DNA of 64,000 nt from Rhynchonema sp. JSB1_4 (GCA_030248065.1 JASAMV010007403.1:62001-126000), one strand, 5' to 3'; counted from the first letter of the stretch, positions 11,588-24,837 are shown. The notes: generated by a model from the sequence alone, not told the origin. Program-made: numbers and translations.

Positions 11588-14500
11588 CTATCGGAAGTCA
11601 AGTGACGCGGTAGTTAGTGACTGATGTTGTGGTGGGGCATGAGCCATAGGCTGCATTCCTCCGCTGCTCGGCGGTGGAGGAACAGCAGGGGGTGGGAACT
11701 GAGGCTGCTCGTGGTCGGATTCATCTTCGTCTTCCGTCACCTGCAAAATCCTCTTTCTTTCTCAATATTTATGATTATGACGTTTTCATGTTTTTTATTT
11801 TGACAATTTGTTCAACAAAAAAACAAATTACTGCTTGCTCGCCTGTTGTCCCATGTCCCTGAGTCTTCGTTTGTATTCCTTGATCTTCGTATCCTGATCA
11901 GCCAACAACACCAATAAATCCTCTTGTTCACGACGCAACGTTGTCAGTTCCGTTTCTAAGTGGCCAGTTTTACCGCTCTGCAAAATTTCCAAAAACACAG
12001 ATGAGGTTAAGGGAAAACAAAACTCGACATTTAGTGGCACAGATTAGTGCGACTGCTCGTTTCGGCTTAAAGGGTGTGTCTAACGTCTCCTAACCCCATG
12101 TTTTTTTGGGTGGAATTGAAAGATGCCCCCGAAAGGCCGCCGTGTGCAAAAAACCGCGTCTCCTAACTCGCTAAATCGCGAAATCTTGAGGGTTACTTTT
12201 CGAATAAAATCAATTTCCGGACACAAAATTCTGACTGAGAAGACGGAAAAGAGCTACGAAACGAAACACACACAAACCAGCTTCTATGTGTTAAATGAAA
12301 CATTCATTGTGTCCACAGTCAAGCCAGCAGCCAGAGCGGTGTGTGTTGAGCGTTTACGTGCATTGTATAGGCGGCTGAGCCGCGCTTAACCAGCCACAAC
12401 CACGCCAGAAACCCCCCCCCAAGTTTGCCCCTCGTGAAAAAAACCGAAAAAATTTGAAACGCTGCTGTGACACGAATAGGCTGTTTCAAAGTTTGACACT
12501 AGAGTGACAGCAACCACCAACAGTGTGCCGAAAACCGCAATGCACAATAGCTGTTGAAACGTCCGCATTGTTGAATAAAAAAATAAAAGGTTTCAAAAAC
12601 CTGGCCATTTTTTGTTAGGATTTTCTACTCGTATAATTTTAAGCACCTGTGGTGAATGAAATAAGTTGTCAATTACAAATAAAAATCCTCTAATTATCAG
12701 TTTTTTGTTTGTGCTCCCCAGTTTTCAACCCTACACAGCTCACCAATGTTTACCACAACATGCGCAGGCAGCCATTCCCAGCGCACACACACAACAAAGC
12801 TTGCCAGCTGAAACATTGCTGTGTTGTCGCTGTGCCGGCTGTGTGTTGTCGTTGTGTGTGCGCTGTGGAATGGCTGCCTTGCGCATGTTGTGGTAAACAT
12901 TGTGTGAGCTGTGTAGGGTTTTGAAAACTGGGGAGCACAAACAAAAAACTTGATAATTAGAGGATTTTTATTTGTAATTGACAACTTATTTCATTCACCA
13001 CAGGTGCTTAAAATTATACGAGTAGAAAATCCTAACAAAAAATGGCCAGGTTTTTGAAACCTTTTAGTTTTTTATTCAACAATGCGGACGTTTCAACAGC
13101 TATTGTGCACTGCGGTTTTCGGCACACTGTTGGAGGTTGCTGTCACTCTAGTGTCAAACTTTGAAACAGCCTATTCGTGTCACAGCAGCGTTTCAAATTT
13201 TTTCGGTTTTTTTCACGAGGGGCAAACTTCAACGTGGCCGTGAAACATCAGGAAGCAACCAATCGGCTCACTAGATTAGGGTGGAGTAACACGATGTCCA
13301 AACTTTGTTTATATATACTACCCCCCAAGATCAATCGCGGTCGAAGGGTTGTTAACCAGCACCTTTAAACATGCAATGTTTCAGCAGAAAAACGCCAAAC
13401 GCCCATTCAAAAGCGCCTGGAATTTTGTGTCCGGAAAAAATATAAATCGAAAAAAAACCCCCCAGAATTCCCGGGTTTCCGGGGGCACAAGACCCGGTTT
13501 TTCGCCGCGGGGGGGCTAGCTCCTCTCCCCTTCCCCCATAAAACATGGGGTTAAGAGACGTTAGACACACCCTTTAAGCGGACTATGCATGCGGGCATAT
13601 TTCGTGCTAACGCCACAGAGCGACTGCTGTCCTCAACTCGTCTTCGCCTTGAAGTCCAAATGTGTTACAACACTTACAACCAATGCATACGCTCGTTTGC
13701 GGCTGCTTGTCGTCGCGCTATAGTTTGCACGCAAACCACGAACTCTGTTGCCCAGCTGCGTCACCGCGAAACATGCGTAGACTAGAACTGGGCCACAAAC
13801 TGCGCATTAAACGACTGAGCCGAGCTAACCGCATTCTGCTGCTGTCGCTGTGCTTCATCACGCGCAGCCCGTTCACATTTCAGCTCATTCTCCGTCATAT
13901 CAACGCGTGTCGTCAGTCCGCTGCACTGATGTTTCAATAACTCGTTTTCGGATGACAAAACCGCTACCTGAAATACGAATTTGACGACATCGAATATTTT
14001 TTGCGCTCCAATGTAAATTTTATCAATGATATCAACTGGTGTAAGGCTTCAAACTTGCAAATTTATGTGTCATCATAGACCGTTGCCTGAGAATGGTAAA
14101 TCTTAAAATTTTGCACTTGCAATTTGCACGAATTGCTGAAATCTTACTTGCAGACTACACATGTACTCGCAAAATCCGCTTTGAATAACCACTCATATCA
14201 GGAAACACTAAAAAATAACCAATATCACCCATGCCACACCTGTTCATTGGCTTGTTTGACGACGGCCGTCTGCTGTTCGAACATTTGGAAACCATAGGCC
14301 AGCTGTTGTTCCAATTCGGCGAGTTGCGTTTGCAAGGTCACAATCACTTCGGAAGTAGGATCGGCCACCTGTAAGTCAAACAATGACTCTCGAAAAACGC
14401 TAAGTAGAACAAAATCGTAAACTGTTTTTAAGTTTTTGAACCTTTTAGGGAACCACGAAAGGTTGAAGTTCTTGAGTCTAACCAACCTGTTGCACCGTAT

Positions 14501-17500
14501 ACGCTTGCCATTGTTGAGCAAATGTTTGATGTCTCTGCGCTTCATTTTGCCATTGTTGCACCAAGGTCGCGTCGTTTTCCAGCTGCAAAAAGGCGACAAC
14601 ATTTGCGTAAAGCACATCATAAATAAATGAAGTCGGAATGCAATAGTTGGAACCTGTGTCTTCAGCTGCGCATTTTCTGCCGCCAGCGCCGCCACTTTCT
14701 CTCTGGCCGTTTCTGCCATCGCGTTTGTCGCTTCGTTAAGACCACTGCTGGCTGATGCTGCCTCCTACAATCACAAATATGTTTTCTTTCCTGTCGAAAA
14801 ACGTCAAGAATTTCATATCAAAACGATATGGCCAATATTCACACCTGCGCAGCTTTGAGCGCCACCTGATGTCTTTCTTCGGCTTCCGCTAATTCACGAA
14901 CTTTCGTTGTCAACTCCTCACGCACCTGCTTCAGTTGTGATTCGAATTTCTCGGCCTGGAATTCCAATAGCGAAATCATTTAGAATATCACAACAATAAC
15001 ACAAACAATTTAAATGAAAAGGCCACAACGCGCACACTGCCCACCTTGTTCTTCACAGCAGCGCCTTTCTGTCGTTCCTCATTCAATTCTGTTTGCAGAT
15101 GTTTCACCTGTGCACCCAACTCAGCCAGTTGTGTGTCTTGTCGTTTGATCAGATCTTTGTACGATTGAACAATCTCGGTGGCAGCTGAGTTGTTGGCTGC
15201 TGTACCGCCACTGTCGTTGACTTGCGCCTGCAATTAATTGCGTGTCAAATATCCTCCAGAGATCAGGTACTTAAAGGGTGTGTCTATATCAGGTACTTAA
15301 AGGGTGTGTCTAACGTCTCTTAACCCCATGTTTTATGAGGTGCAATCGAAAGATGACCTCGACATGCCGGCGTGTGCTAAAAACCGCGTCTTGTAACTCG
15401 CTAAATCGCGAAATCTTGAGGGTTACTTTTCGAATTAAATCAATTTCCGGACACAAAACTCCAGGCGCTTTTGAGTGGGAGCTACTCACGTTTGGCATTA
15501 TTCTGCTGAAACATTGCATGTTTAAGCGCGGCTCAGCCGCCTTACAATGCACGTAGACGCTCAACACACACCGCTCTGGCTGCTGACTTGACTGTGGACA
15601 CAATGAATGTTTCATTTAACACATAGAAGCTGGTTTGTGTGTGTTTCGCTTCGCTGCTTTTTTCCGTCAGCTCAGTCTGAATTTTGTGTCCGGAAATTGA
15701 TTTAATTCGAAAAGTAACCGTCAAGATTTCGCGATTTGGCTAGTTAGAAGACGCGGTTTTTTGCACACGGCGGCCTTTCGAGGTCATCTTTCAATTCCAC
15801 CCAACAAAACACGGTGTTAGGAGACGTTAGACATACCCTTTAAGCAGACACTGAAATTAACAATATGATTGACAAATGAGTGAGACAAGCCCAAATCAAG
15901 CAGCACCACAATAATACCTGTCCATTCACAATGGTTGCATGTTCTCTGGATGGTTTTGCACTGGTTGGTGAACGCGCCTGCAGCTGACGCATAGGACGCG
16001 TCAGGTCGGCTGCAATTCGATCGTAATTTTCACAATTGGCAATTTATGGTAGATATAAAAGCGCGATCCAAGAATTGTAACCCTGGCACTAGGACCAACG
16101 TTCAATTCGTCTTAACAGTCGCGTAAATTCATAGTCCATCCACACGACCGAGCCCGATGGTGGCATTGGCTGTGTGCGCTGGGCGGCACGGACGTAAGGC
16201 TCGCTGCGACTCACCTGCAACATGCTTGTGCGCGTGGGGTGGTCGTCATTTTGAACTCCACAACGGAAACTGCATGTCCCAACCGCAACCCACCATTTCG
16301 ATACACTCAATGAACGCGTCGTATCCGATTCGTCTTTCAATAATGGCCATCATCGACTGTCTATTTTTCTTGTCCACCGAGTCATCGTTGTACACCACAC
16401 ACATACACAACAACAGTGCACACAGACCGCGCAGCACGTTCTCGTTCGTGTCGTCTGCCTCCGCTCCTCCGCCGACACCAGCTGAAATATAAGCGGACGA
16501 ATAATTTTGCTCATTAACTTAGAGTAAACAGCCGAAAATTCGTTATGGCAACGATGATCCGCATTGCTGCGCGGGCGCATAATTCAGCCGATGACGAGAA
16601 CATGTTATTGAATCTTGTTATCGTGCCCATTTAGAGGCCGTTTCAACTTTGAAAGCATGCACAACAAACAACTACGACTGAAGCCAACCGACGCGAGTCT
16701 GTTACACCACCATCCCTAACGATATGTTTTCACTCACCGACTTGCGTGGTCAGATAATTGATATTGTCCTCTCTGTGCAGCACATGTGCCACGGCAACGG
16801 GACAGTCAGCCAGCCAGACACACAACAACATCAACAGACCGGCACGCACCAGGGCGCGACGCTGGGCTGTGTGTGTCAAGATGGACAGTATTTGCTGCAG
16901 AAGGGACATCGGGGCCGTACCTGAATCGTTGGTCGTTCATTATTGCGACATAAAATCTTACACAGTCACACTTGATAAAATCTTGTTTACCCAAGCTGGT
17001 GGCCACTTGTACTCGTAGCACTTGTTCCTTCAAGCCACTAGCGTCGAACATACAGTGCATCAGACACACAGCACCGAGCCAAACCTGAAATTTTGGGAGC
17101 GATTTGATGAAGAAAACATTTTTGCGGATATTGGGCGTAAGAAAGCTTCATTTTCCCGCTACAAATACGACCGGACCTGTAATGGCTCACTGCTGACCAG
17201 CATAGTGCACAGGTAATGGCCAGGAGTGGCTGATTGCTCGGGGTCGGCTGATGATGGTAGAAGAGTGGTGATTATCTGGAATTTCAAGTTTCGTATTTTG
17301 TTGATCTTTTTTATGTTGCAGCGATGTTGCAGCGTCCCATTACTTCTCAACCACAAACCGAGTGTTTTGCTCTCTCGTTTCGATACAAATACGCCTGGAA
17401 GCAGTACAAAACGGCGCAACGCAGTTCGGCCGGCTGTTTTTCATTTGCCATCGACATCAACAGAACCAGAATCGCCGTCCTAAACAACGCACATATTTTT

Positions 17501-19875
17501 GTGAAATATTTCAACCAAAATTAGTAGTTCAGGACCAAAAGAACAGCCAACTTTTCACTCGAGTCCGGCGCTCGCAAGGTTTCGAAATAGTCCTGATTCC
17601 TTTGCGAGCCGCGAATTACCTCGGCCACCGTCACAATGCCTTCGCTCAACACTTCCACTGTCACACCACTCGCCAACAGAACACGGCACAAGTCGGAGAG
17701 TAAGCCTGTGCGAATGGGGATGTCTATAGTTGGGTTCACCTCTATTTTACTGGTTTTCGCAAAAGCAGGAACGGAAAAGCGCATTTATTATTCTAAGCCC
17801 CAACTCACCACAATCGTGCATAATTTTCTGAGCGGCACCAGTTGATGAGTGAGAATTCGTCGGCGCTACAAGACATCGAATCGCCTGAAAAGCAAGGAAA
17901 GCTTTCGACATTTTCAACTTCACAAGCCAAACGACAAAAACTGATTGAAAATTTCCCAAACCTGAAACACAAACACGACATTGGTGACACGTTGCGACGT
18001 CCACTTGCCCATGTCGTCCATCTGATGTTTCACAGGTGGAGCGTCCTCGTCACGCTCGGTCGGCCACAACAGATTGCGCAGGATTACGGTCAACTGTTGG
18101 ATAAGGCTGTAATATTTTTAAAATATTGCAGTTACATTAATGTGCAATATCGGCTTTTTAGTGCGAATCGAACCTGTGTTCCCTGAACAATTCCTGATTG
18201 CTGCCATTGTTTTTGAGCAGGTTTAGCACGACGAACATGCAGTCTTCGATTACGATACTGCCTGCAAAATTGATGGGAAAACGTGCAGTTTTACCCGAAA
18301 GATAACGTTCATCAGCTGGTGCGAAGCAAGAAACAGCCCGAACTTTCCGCCTCGACAATGACAGTGTCAAGAAGCACTTGGAATGCGTTTTGATATGCGA
18401 CCAATTTCTGAATTGAAGCGTTGCCACGCGTCAGTTCGCCCAGCATCAGCACAGCCTACAATTATATCGACGATGTGTTTTACAAAATGAGTGACAAAAA
18501 ACAAATAATAATAAACCAACGTCATTTCTGAGCACCTCGCGCGTTTCGCTGAGCATGTCGACCATACGGGGCACTGCGTTCGGATCGGTCATCAGAATTT
18601 CCTGCGACGTTCGACTATTTATATGCGAAGTTCCAATTTTAAAAACGGGAATGAACGACACAAAAGCGATGTGTTGGTCGACCAACCTGCATCTCTCGTG
18701 GACAATGGCGCAATAATCCCGTCACCAGATGAATCGCAGGTCGACGCACACTGAACTCATACTCTTCCAACACCGTCAATATTCTGGTCACCTGAACGAA
18801 GAGCAGAGCATAAAATGGCTGACATTGCTCCCTCCATGTGTTACTAGGCATGTGTATTTATATTCACGACGTCAGTCATACTCCCAGAGCCAGATGTAAA
18901 GAACGACAATAAAGGCAGGTGCGCACTTCGCAGTCTTCGGGGTCAGATCATGTGGAAGTCGACATGAACACATTCTGCGGGTTTTCCAGGATTTTGATCA
19001 GGTGAAAAGTACCGTTGAGCGAAACGGCTCCGACAAATAACTTTCAGGTTGGTAGAAATTCAACAAAAATTAACGCATAATCGCATAATTAACGCATAAT
19101 TCCTACATAGGAAACTACAATAGTCGAGCCCTCGACAAAACCCGGATGCCTGCCAAGTAAACAGCGGTCAAAAACGACAATCAGGAACTGCACTGTCCAC
19201 AAGGCTTTGCGACCATGTAATCCAGAGGAGCTGGCGCACAAACCTGTTGAGAGTCCTTGATAAGCATTTCAGCGAATCTCTCGCCCAATTCGTCGGGTTC
19301 ATCGTCATTCGACTGGTTCGTGTCCTCGGTCTCCCCGATCACACAACACAACGCGTCCAACGCCAGACTCACCATGTCCGGACTGTTTCTGCACAGTGAT
19401 TGGGTGTTTGGTCAGTGCATCACGCCAAGGCGAACGATGTGGTAAAGCTGTGAGAATGTGAGCCTACTTTGCACTCACTTTTCTTTAAGTGCCGCCAGCA
19501 ACATGGGCATCGCAATACTGCCAACTTCCAGGCGATATTTCTGCAAAAACAACAATAAACTTTGATGAGACACGCACGGGAGCATTTTCTTTACGTACAA
19601 AGACAGCGCGCCTTAGCCAAGACAGCCAACCTTAGCGAGCGATCGCAGCGCTCGATAAGCGTCACGACGATCCTCATACAAACTCGATGTTTGCAATCGA
19701 TCGACCAGACGTTCAACGGTCTCCGCACCTGAATTTGGAAATGATGTCGACGATTGTTAAAATAACTTTGAAGAAAACCTTTTTTGAATTAATAAATACC
19801 TTCATTTCGTCGATCGGCGTCTTCACCCGCGGGACCGTTGTGCGCGCCGCCCACCATCTGACGGAAATAGTTCAT
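11588..19875 (-). CDS. USO1: General vesicular transport factor p115 (USO1)
   Basis: p115 tethers COPI/COPII vesicles to the Golgi with GM130/giantin and SNAREs. Twenty-six exons keep phase to 1029 residues (human 962): 19800-19875, 19631-19728, 19479-19540, 19244-19388, 18687-18791, 18521-18601, 18344-18455, 18174-18261, 17962-18106, 17809-17884, 17552-17705, 17359-17479, 17177-17275, 16991-17084, 16738-16920, 16294-16481, 16100-16214, 15918-16009, 15045-15227, 14845-14955, 14654-14764, 14487-14582, 14240-14368, 13830-13967, 11843-11977, 11588-11740. The start is [10 protein letters not shown]. Armadillo-like head motifs include [29 protein letters not shown] and [10 protein letters not shown] coiled coil follows, then [16 protein letters not shown], the family C-terminal signature. 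The last intron needs a GC donor to reach the acidic, Pro-rich tail; otherwise the protein stops after QQASKQ. Two TTAA transposons sit in its introns. Confidence 0.93.
12071..13573. mobile_element. TTAA-flanked (piggyBac-like) palindromic element, copy 1, with a second element inside
   Basis: Ends AGGGTGTGTCTAACGTCTCC and TAAGAGACGTTAGACACACCCT are each flanked by TTAA (12067-12070, 13574-13577). It lies in the last large intron of USO1. The same ends occur at 15301-15839. No transposase is present; the open frames are repeat-derived. Its continuity is broken by the insertion at 12390-13364, and flanking sequence matches the uninterrupted copy at 15.3 kb. Confidence 0.85.
12390..13364. mobile_element. 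TTAA-flanked palindromic element of the AGGTGCTGGT family nested inside another TTAA element
   Basis: Flanked by TTAA at 12386-12389 and 13365-13368. The right end ACCAGCACCT matches the element at 57469-58538; the left end (CCAGCCACAA) has diverged. The arms fold over about 400 bp around a centre near 12820. Removing it restores the target sequence seen in the sister copy at 15.3 kb. Confidence 0.8.
15301..15839. mobile_element. TTAA-flanked (piggyBac-like) MITE, copy 2, in a USO1 intron
   Basis: Ends AGGGTGTGTCTAACGTCTCT and GAGACGTTAGACATACCCT are flanked by TTAA (15297-15300, 15840-15843). It is 539 bp and palindromic throughout. A 26-bp partial tandem copy of the left end precedes it (15271-15296). 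Confidence 0.85.
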
Positions 19876-20596
19876 CACCACCACAACAATGTACGATCAA
19901 TTTTATTTTACTTCTGCAAAAATTTTATGAAAGGTTTTGCGTGATCTAACCGCACCGAAGTGCACAACGCTCAGAATTTTGGGATTACAGAAGACGATCA
20001 AATTATAAAATATGGCCCAAAATACGGGCCACCGGACAAGCGCATTCAAATGACAATAAGCAACAAATTACGTTACGTCCGAGGAACGTTGCTAGACCAG
20101 AGACGGGGATATAAATCTCTGGAGGCTCTCAGTTACAGCTTGGAAGAAATACGCATGCTGCAGCACAGTATAATGCAAATAAGCCAGGCACAGCCTTATC
20201 TTGCACACACACGTCACAAACACAGACACCCAACACGCTAATGTTGTATTGATCAGTCCTGCCGTGAAATTGAGCAAGCGCAGGCGCCGGCCAGTGCGAA
20301 ACATCACGCTGTTGGTTTTCAGGCGGGTTGCTTGCTATTAAAATATATCGCTCGCTCTATTGTGCATGTGCATGGACATTGTGCAAGACAGTGTGCATGT
20401 CGTCTTGCGCGCGGTGAATGCGTAAATTTCGAGAAAATTTTAATTTTCTGCTCACCACCTGAATTATTTCCCAGTGCTGCTCTGCAAAGCATTCGATTGT
20501 GCGATGCGCAACAACTAAAACGCACGCACGTTCATCAGCAAAGCAAAGGGTGCCAACCACAAGGAAACTGGTCCAACTCGATTCCTGATCCAAACA

Positions 20597-21443
20597 ATGA
20601 ACGTCGACGCAATTCTGCAGTATGACCAATCAATTGATGTCGATTACTACAAGGTGCTCGGTTGTGCTCCGACTGCTTCGGTACGTTGAATTATTCGGGG
20701 TTTTGGCGCGCTTTGGTGACAATTTGAGCGAACATTTTAGTCGGTGGTCTCAAGTTGGCAGGATGCGGTTAATGTTAATAGAACATTGTCACGCCACAAA
20801 GCACATTTGTTTGATCATAAAGAAGCCGGCTGATGTTTCGCACTCTCATGCGCACACAGATGGACCAACTTCAAACGGAATACAAAGTTCGTGCACTGAT
20901 CTATCACCCAGACAAGAATGTGCTCAACAGTGCAAACGATACAGAAAATCAAGACAACGAAAGGCAATTTCAACTGTTACAAGAAGCAAAATCAATTCTG
21001 CTGGATGAAACCAACAAGCGCTTGTATGATCAATGGCTGAATTCAGGACTGCAAATCAACTGGCATGATTGGTTCACTCGGCAGAAACGAGCTGTGGGTG
21101 AAACTTTTATTCCAATAAATCTCAACCCAAGATTTTTTCTGGAAGTACAGAAGTCGGAGCTTCGACTTTGAATCGTCTAATATTTAAGCATTTTATAGCT
21201 GTCGGAGCTTCGATTTTGAATAGTCTAATATTTAAGCGTTTTATAGCTAGATATCTGAGAAACGCTTTTGTATCGGTTTTTACATTTTAGGGTGTCAGTT
21301 CACTACACTGGGGCGGTGCACGGCAGACGACACCGATGGTCAACTACCCCGAGTCGGAACAGACGCCCACCACAAGACAACAATCGAACAGAATTGAAAG
21401 CACCACGGAGATCTTACGAAAATTCCGAAATTATGAGATTTGA
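20597..21443 (+). CDS. DNAJC12: DnaJ homolog subfamily C member 12 (DNAJC12)
   Basis: A J-domain co-chaperone; vertebrate DNAJC12 partners HSP70 in folding aromatic amino acid hydroxylases. Three phase-0 exons (20597-20680, 20860-21093, 21291-21443) give 156 residues. The first exon, MNVDAILQYDQSIDVDYYKV, matches the family start. The J domain follows, with the HPD motif in ALIYHPDKN and the helix IV region LLDETNKRLYDQW. The short C-terminal part has SLHWG and ends LRKFRNYEI, the diagnostic DNAJC12 C-terminus. Read through the second intron, the frame would instead end after about 25 other residues, so intron retention could give a short form. The spacer between J domain and C-terminus is shorter than in human. 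Confidence 0.92.
21153..21248. repeat. Two tandem copies of a 48-bp unit in DNAJC12 intron 2
   Basis: GTCGGAGCTTCGA-TTTGAAT...TTTTATAGCT is present twice head to tail with three differences. Confidence 0.8.
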
Positions 21444-21748
21444 ACAGTTTTCGCAGCCTGTGAGAAATAAGAAACGAGCTTGCGGACAAAATTCTTACAT
21501 TCAGAACCAGTGATCAACATAATTTCCAATTCTCACGTTGTACTCACTATCCCATATGATCCATTTTAGCCATAAATAGTAACTTGCCACCTGAATAAAA
21601 ACTCTGAGATTATCCATTATACAAGATTTGCACTAAATCACTGTCGGCTATTGGTTTCGTTGATGCCTCCTCAGCGTTACTCACCGGTATACGAAGTAGC
21701 AACGTATCACCTGAAAAATAATTCAGCTCAGGTTACAACACAAGCTCA

Positions 21749-21974
21749 GGGTGGAATTTTCGAAACGGTGTAAAGGTCAGTTGGGCGTAAAGGTCGGTGT
21801 AAAGTTCGGTCGAAAGCTCGGTCGGCGTAGCTCGGTGTAAACGTGAAACATTGCCTGTTATTAACGTGGAATGTTTCAAGTTTACACCGAGGTCTGTCAC
21901 ACTGAGCTGTCGACCGAGCTTTCCACCGACCTTTACACCCAACTGACCTTTACACCGTTTCGAAAATATCACCC
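21749..21974. mobile_element. MITE with GGGTG ends, copy 1
   Basis: Inverted ends GGGTGGAATTTTCGAAACGG and CCGTTTCGAAAATATCACCC enclose arms rich in GGTGTAAA and CGACCGAGC. A second copy is at 48638-48851. Flanking triplets TCA/TTA would suit a 3-bp target duplication (PIF/Harbinger-like), but this copy is imperfect. Confidence 0.8.
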
Positions 21975-22611
21975 TTAGTCGGAAAACCGAATCGCAAACA
22001 TCAGTTCCAAATATAAATTCCTGATCTGTTCTGTAACCGAACCTCATACCAAACCAACCAGTGTTTGCCGGCTGTTCCAAATCAATGCTGAACTCACGCA
22101 ACTCTGGTGCAGCGCCGAGTACGTTCTCAGGCAAGTAACGGCTCAGCGATAGTTCTTTGCAGCATTTAATGTCCGGCCCTGTGTAAAAGTCAAAAAATAG
22201 CACTGCTGCATAAAATATTGGCAAAGATGTCACATGTTGTGCTAAAAAATGATGTTTCGCTTTATAAAGAATGAGAACCGCGAGAAACCGACTGACCAAT
22301 CACCACACACAAGCGCAGCTCGCTCATTGGCGGTTGGTCACATGATCTGGGTTCTGAACGATCAGTTTCGTGATTGAGTGAAGAGCAGTCACTTATTTGG
22401 GATCGTGACTCCTTTCTTCTGACTTGTGCTATGCTGGTCGAGGGGCCAGATTCTTGTTCCTCACGATCGGGTGCCAATCTGGTACAAAACATGAGAAGGG
22501 TAGAAGAGGACTGGGCTGTCGAGCACCCTTGATGCTCAGGCGGTTTACGGCAGGTTCGAGACCAAACATATAGATACGTTCTTAGGGGCACAATAAAAAA
22601 AGGCACTTCAC

Positions 22612-24837
22612 CCAAACCCAGGATCACACTTGCGATAATGTTCCAGCGCCACATGTTCTCTGCAGGCCACTCTGCCGGCAAACAATCGCGCACAGAATTT
22701 GCACATGGTTTGTTTGCTGCTTGCCTTGTTGTCAAGTGAATGACGCATTTGTACATGAATCGTCAGTTCGCTCATTGTCGGGAACGAGTTGCTGCCGACG
22801 CGTCCTGACGACCTGTTCCTGTCGTTGCCTGATTCGACAAGCTCACAATACGGACATGTCAGATTTGAGGGCACACATGGTGATGTGGAGGACTGCAGAT
22901 GGCGTGACATCTGTGAAAAATACAGGATAAGGAGAAGCGCTGTATATAAATGAGTCGTATCAATCTTGGTTATAGGAACGGATCTGCCTTGGCCAATTTA
23001 AAATATATTTCGAGATTCCGTTGTTCTATAAGGAGATAAAAAATCGTTGGAGAATCGTCCGTGCCGTTTTTTGTGCTCTGGCAGGCTCAGGCTTTCTTTC
23101 AGGTCTAATCTGCCACCCAGGAAGGAAGACCTGTTAAAGAAAGAAAATCTTTTACCAAAAAGTGCAACTTTAGATGATTTCCAAAGACTTTTACCCCCTC
23201 TTAGTTATTCTGTTAGTTCTGACCAATGTAACAGATGCTTCTTACGTTCTTTGAACCATTTTCATGCTGATCGAAATTAGTGGACCGACCAACGATAACC
23301 TGCCTGTTTGACGGTACTGGTTCGACAGCCACATTGCACACATTCCAATGCAGCCACGTCATTGTGCCTGAGATTGTTGTGCGAGACCAAATCCGAATTC
23401 TGACCAAATGCCCGCCCGCACAACGCACACAGATGAGGTGCTGAACCGCGGTGGTAGCGCATGTGAGACATCCAATCGGGAAAAGTCTGCAAATGACGTC
23501 TTGTAGTTAGTTGGCGTTCATGCTTCAGCGAATTTCAACTGAATTTACTAAGAAGACACTTTCACGTGTGCTGTCAAGCTACAAATCCTCACCTCAAACA
23601 CGAAGCTTTCCGGACACCGCACACAAGCCAGTCGAACTTGATGCTTGCGTTTGATATGGCGTTCCAGTTCCCATCTGCAACGTGAAGTTTGGGCAGTTTG
23701 TTCGGGCTGACAACGTCTTTATTTTTGAAAGTAGACACTTGCAATTTGTAAGTCCAGTTTGGCAAGCAGATGTTTGAATTAGGCACTTGCCATTTATTTG
23801 CCAAGTAAGTTTCGTAATTATTTCCTATTTGGCCAGTGCTTTAGCATGTGATTTTCGGTTTTGGCAAGTAACCTTGGAATCATGACAAATGTGCAAGACC
23901 AAACCATTATTGTTCACCATCTCTGTTACAACTCGGATCGTTCCTGTCTGAAACATGGCCCATGGTCCCACCCATGCCCACAGTTTATGAATGCCATCTC
24001 CTAGTATTCATAACAGGCAGCAGTCCCCAGTGCATGATGCCAGTGTGACTAAACCAGCATGTTTATGGCAATGCTCAGAGCGAAAGTGAAGAAAGAAGAA
24101 ACGACGACTAAATGTTGAAATCAATGTTGTCAACGAAATCAGAAAAAAGGGGTGCATCCCACGCCCAGAACTCACTCATACAAAAACGTCGCGTCACAAT
24201 GTTCACAACGGCGCTGTTTCGCATTCTCAGTGTGTTTGGCCAACAAATGTCGATGCAGGTGCTCTTTGAGTGAGAACTTGCACGCACAAAGTGGACATTC
24301 GTGCTCACGCACACGCAGGTGGAACATCTGATGTCGTTGCAGACGTGAGACGTAGTGGAACTGCTGAAACAGATGTGCGGGACAGTCTCGGCGTTTTGCA
24401 ATTATTTATTCGCAAGTCTGACAAGAAACAAGCACGTCAACACAAACCTCGCCGCAGAGCGAACATCGCAACGTTGGTTTGGCGCGACTTAGATCGTCCT
24501 CTTTTCCACTGTGCGCCGTGGCCAAGTGTCGTGTCAAATTCCTGAACCCATTGAACCACGTGCACACAAACGTCAACTGCACGGTATGCGCACAAAACCG
24601 AACCTTTTCAAAGTGTATCCACGACCACAGATTTGACACGTACACGGCTTGACCTTCTTCGACCTCTTCTTCCCCTCGCTTTCCATGTTCATTCCGCAAA
24701 AAAAACAGAATCTGTCTTGCACTATTGCATTGTGCCAGCAGCATCTTAGCGCATAGTCCGTGCAACTCAATAAAAGTCAAGAAAGGAGACAAGCTGCTCA
24801 CATCAAAGCTTGTTGGATTTCCAGCCATGAGCGCCAT
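22612..24837 (-). CDS. C2H2 zinc-finger protein with at least eight fingers (both ends unresolved)
   Basis: A probable nuclear DNA-binding protein; I cannot name an ortholog. Supported exons: about 24604-24750, 24448-24541, 24176-24363, 23593-23674, about 23318-23486, about 22612-22910. Fingers in order: CQICGRGYTLKRNLTRHLAT.., CSLCGEQFHYVSRLQRHQ.., CPLCACKFSLKEHLHRHL.., CEHCDATFLYEWELERHI.., CVRCPESFVFETFPDWMS.., CALCGRAFGQNSDLVSHN.., an incomplete CVQC, CPYC with a long Ser/Asn-rich loop, and CKFCARLFAGRVACREH... Most introns fall inside fingers. The N-terminus is uncertain: MALMAGNPTSFD is open from 24837, but its frame differs from FCFFCGMNMESEG and the join is not obvious; a run of eight T's could hide an indel. 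A Ser-rich exon near 22290-22550 may be the C-terminus. Confidence 0.75.

Noticed and set aside
12666..12984. Several overlapping 62-95 codon frames on both strands
   Set aside because: They are mirror images produced by the palindromic centre of the 12390-13364 element.
21733..22299. 188-codon minus-strand open frame
   Set aside because: Most of it is a GGGTG-ended MITE present again at 48638-48851; the rest has no motif.
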